Origin: Streptomonospora sp. PA3
GTDB taxonomy: Bacteria > Actinomycetota > Actinomycetes > Streptosporangiales > Streptosporangiaceae
Assembly (NCBI RefSeq): GCF_009728995.1
Contig: NZ_VTZW01000019.1
Location: 473,983 to 537,982 of the forward strand
DNA: 64,000 bases
Direction: 5' to 3'
Shown here piece after piece: positions 62,112-64,000 of the stretch. A model generated the notes under the pieces. That model was not told the origin of the DNA. It saw only the letters and a list, made by a program, of their open reading frames with translations, and ran no database searches. The position numbers and the translations under genes were made by a program. Position 1 is the stretch's first letter. Every line of letters begins with the position of its first letter.

Positions 62112-62801
62112 ATGCATCCGCAGCACGGAGCCGGTGAATCGGAGTCGGGCGGCGGCCGTCTGGCGGAGACCGCCGGACAGGCGCGTTCGGCCGCGGGCGA
62201 GGTCGCCTCGACGGCCGGGCAGGAGGCCCGGACCCTGGCGGGAGACGCCCGCGTCCAAGCCGTGCACGTCGCCGACGACGTGCAGGAACGGATCAGGAGC
62301 GAGGCGCAGAGCCAGACCCGGCGCGCCGGCGAGAACCTGCGGAACTGGTCGTGGGAACTGGAGTCGATGGCCGAGCACGGCGAAACCGGTTCGCCGGTGC
62401 AGGGGATGGTGCGCCAAGTGGCGCGGGGCGGCCACGAGGCCGCCGACTTCCTCGACGAGCGCGGCGTCGACGGGCTGATCGCCGAAACCAGGGACTTCGC
62501 GCGCCGCCGGCCGATGGCCTTCCTGGTCGGCGCCGCCGTGGCCGGGTTCGCGGTCGGCCGCGTGCTCAAGGCCTCCTCCGCCGGGTCCCGGCAGGACGAG
62601 ACCGCCACGGCGCAACCGCAGCCGGCGGGCGACCGGCCGGTCGCGCCGGTGGCGCCGCGCCAGGGGGAGCCCAGCGCGGGCGAGGCGGTTCCGTCGCCGC
62701 CGCCGGCGCCGCACGGGGACCCCCTCGCCGAGCCGCCCCCAGGGGCCGCTGAGCGCCCGGGGCCGGGACCGGTTCCGCGTACGGAGGAGGAGCGGCGATG
62801 A
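62112..62801 (+). CDS. Envelope-associated repeat-helical protein, conserved hypothetical
   Basis: 229 residues; the ATG at 62112 has GGAGGGAGG at ideal spacing. The first 90 residues are alanine-rich amphipathic helix repeats (AETAGQARSAAGEVASTAGQ). A single membrane helix (MAFLVGAAVAGFAVGRVLKA, about 135-155) follows, then a Pro/Glu-rich tail. It is coupled (ATGA) to the Holin-X gene. Actinobacteria carry this trio widely; a role in membrane or wall stress is assumed but not shown. Confidence 0.75.
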   Translation: MHPQHGAGESESGGGRLAETAGQARSAAGEVASTAGQEARTLAGDARVQAVHVADDVQERIRSEAQSQTRRAGENLRNWSWELESMAEHGETGSPVQGMVRQVARGGHEAADFLDERGVDGLIAETRDFARRRPMAFLVGAAVAGFAVGRVLKASSAGSRQDETATAQPQPAGDRPVAPVAPRQGEPSAGEAVPSPPPAPHGDPLAEPPPGAAERPGPGPVPRTEEERR

Positions 62802-63226
62802 CGACGGTTCCCAGGACGGGCCCGGACCAGCGCATCCGGCCCGACGAGGACGAACGGCCGCTCTCGGAGCTGCTGAACGAGGTGGTCGGCGACCTGCAGA
62901 CGCTGTTCCACCAGGAGCTGCAACTGGCCAAGGCCGAGATGCGCGAGGAGGCGACCAGGGCGGGCAAGGCCGCAGGCCTGTTCGGCGGGGCGGGGTTCGC
63001 CGGCTACATGACGCTGGTCCTGCTCTCCCTCGCGGCCGTCTTCGGACTCGCCCAACTGATCGGGCCGGCGTGGTCGGCGCTGGTCGTGGCGGCCGTGTGG
63101 GCGGTCATCGGTGCGGTCCTGTACATGCGGGGCCGCTCGGAGATGCGCCGCGTGTCGATGACGCCGGAACGCACGGTCGAGACGCTGAAGGAGGATGCGC
63201 AATGGGCGAAACACCCGACCAGATAA
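62798..63226 (+). CDS. Holin-X / putative phage-holin-superfamily III protein
   Basis: 142 residues. A conserved amphipathic start (LLNEVVGDLQTLFHQELQLAKAEM) is followed by two membrane helices joined by a short turn (GYMTLVLLSLAAVFGLAQLI; ALVVAAVWAVIGAVLYM). The family is named after holins, but here it is a chromosomal envelope gene. Overlaps its neighbours at both ends. Confidence 0.88.
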   Translation: MTTVPRTGPDQRIRPDEDERPLSELLNEVVGDLQTLFHQELQLAKAEMREEATRAGKAAGLFGGAGFAGYMTLVLLSLAAVFGLAQLIGPAWSALVVAAVWAVIGAVLYMRGRSEMRRVSMTPERTVETLKEDAQWAKHPTR

Positions 63227-63774
63227 GGCAGGACATCGAGCGCACGCGCACCGAGCTGGTCCATGACACCGACCAGCTGGCGCAGCGCGCCGATCCCCGG
63301 CGGATGGCCAAGCGCCGCACCGCCAAGATGCGCGCCAAGGCCGCGGGGATGCGCGAATGCGTGATGGGCTCCGGGTCGGGCGGCGGCTCGGCGCAGAGCG
63401 TGCGCTCCGCCGGCCGGCAGGCCACGGGCGCCGCGAAGTCGGCCTCGGAGCGTGCCCGCCAGGAGACCCAGGGCAACCCGCTCGCGGCGGGGCTGATCGC
63501 CTTCGGCGCCGGGCTGCTGGCGGCCTCGGCCGTGTCGGAGAGCCGCTCCGAGCAGAAGGCGGCCGAGCAGGTCCGGCAGCGGGCCGGAGGGGCCCTGGAG
63601 CCCGCGAAGCAGGCGGTGACCGAGTCCGCCGAGCGGGTCAAGGAGCAGGCGACGGAGTCGGCGCGCTCCGCGGGCGAGGAGCTCAAGGAGAGCGCATCGG
63701 GCTCGGCGCAGCGCACCGCCCAGCACAGCCGCGAAGAGGCGCAGACGGCAGCGCAGCAGGTGCGCGGCTCCTGA
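63202..63774 (+). CDS. DUF3618 protein
   Basis: 190 residues with AAGGAGGATGCGCA before the ATG, overlapping the Holin-X gene by 25 bp. The DUF3618 signature QIRQDIERTRTELVHDTDQL opens it. A central Gly/Ala-rich membrane-like segment (GLIAFGAGLLAASAV) precedes a highly charged helical tail. Function unknown; always near Holin-X genes. Confidence 0.88.
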   Translation: MGETPDQIRQDIERTRTELVHDTDQLAQRADPRRMAKRRTAKMRAKAAGMRECVMGSGSGGGSAQSVRSAGRQATGAAKSASERARQETQGNPLAAGLIAFGAGLLAASAVSESRSEQKAAEQVRQRAGGALEPAKQAVTESAERVKEQATESARSAGEELKESASGSAQRTAQHSREEAQTAAQQVRGS

Positions 63775-63918
63775 GTAAGGGGGGCCGGCCGCACGCTGCC
63801 CGCCTCCGACCTCGCGGTCCGCGCACCGGCGGGCCCCGCTCGCGCCGGTCCGCGCGGACCGCGACCGCCGTAGGGGGGCGGTCGGCGCCGCCCCCAAGAT
63901 CCGACAAGGGGACCGACA

Positions 63919-64000
63919 ATGGCCGCAAGCCATCGGAGCACAGAGAACGGGTCCGCGACCCGGGAGGCGTCTGCGCCGACCCAGCTGCCGGCGCGCTCGT
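63919..64000 (+). CDS. Downstream gene of the envelope operon, 5' end only
   Basis: An ATG with AAGGGGACCGACA upstream opens a frame, MAASHRSTENGSATREAS..., that runs out of the window after 27 codons. The visible part is a hydrophilic leader, as in the YihY/BrkB-type membrane proteins that often follow DUF3618, but no diagnostic residues are seen. Confidence 0.5.
   Translation, partial: MAASHRSTENGSATREASAPTQLPARS

Noticed and set aside
62798-63226. Prophage holin indicating a phage
   Set aside because: The Holin-X family is a common chromosomal envelope gene beside DUF3618, and no phage structural or lysis genes are present.
1-64000. CRISPR arrays, rRNA genes, or an intact transposase or integrase
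   Set aside because: None was found on reading both strands: no regularly spaced direct repeats of 25-40 bp, no rRNA-like text, no DDE or tyrosine-recombinase motifs.

Overview
The window is very GC-rich (about 70 to 75 percent), gene-dense DNA. It shows actinobacterial habits throughout: GTG and TTG starts, 4-bp ATGA/GTGA overlaps, G+C hairpin terminators without T-runs, Tat and lipoprotein signals, an SAM-methyltransferase of the DUF574 type, DUF3618/Holin-X genes and a single CspA. The gene content fits a filamentous actinomycete of the Streptosporangiales, perhaps Nocardiopsaceae. That placement is inference from style and content; no 16S or ribosomal gene is present. Almost all genes look chromosomal and intact.

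Left edge (1-880): the 5' end of a secreted-protein gene, a cluster of TGGGAG-type repeats, and the 3' part of a tRNA-Val(GAC) without its 5' half. This is what a tRNA-targeted integration junction looks like. A decayed dehydrogenase-like stretch follows. Region 0.9-12.6 kb is an extracytoplasmic metal (probably copper) and thiol-redox island. It has two BlaI-repressor/M56-sensor-peptidase pairs, a Tat-exported multicopper oxidase, two His-rich envelope proteins (one with a cupredoxin-like domain), a polytopic membrane protein, CcdA, a TlpA-like lipoprotein thioredoxin and a DUF2752 protein. Between the oxidase and the next gene is a small graveyard of gene fragments. Short dyads recur in the promoters of this island.

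13-31.9 kb is a mosaic: a divergent HxlR/azoreductase pair, a FrnE-type oxidoreductase, Nudix and zinc alcohol dehydrogenase genes, three tandem small secreted cysteine proteins beside an ArsR-like regulator, an aldo/keto reductase, a tetR-P450-hydrolase operon with a clear operator, a sugar (inositol-like) isomerase/dehydrogenase pair behind a 55-bp near-perfect inverted repeat with a LacI-like core, a DksA-type zinc finger, a CPBP protease, a TetR/monooxygenase pair, and a Tm-1-like / TIM-barrel / cupin operon.

32-35.7 kb holds a classic divergent LysE/Lrp pair and a MarR regulator followed by an LLM flavin oxidoreductase and FMN reductase, ending in an 18-bp terminator stem. 35.8-40.9 kb is an AztABCD zinc importer locus with an excellent Zur box between aztA and aztB and two AztD-like chaperones. 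40.9-51.9 kb is a biogenic-amine catabolic locus: AraC regulator, TTG-start copper amine oxidase, aldehyde dehydrogenase, two SDRs, an APC permease, a MoaF-like protein and a Tat-exported YtcJ-type amidohydrolase.

51.9-64 kb: a sulfotransferase, a TetR/ABC exporter operon, a DadA-like amino-acid oxidase beside a creatinase/DoeA-like M24 protein, a DUF574 methyltransferase, a stand-alone 10-formyl-THF hydrolase-like protein, cspA, and an envelope operon (repeat-helical protein, Holin-X, DUF3618) running into a gene cut by the right edge.
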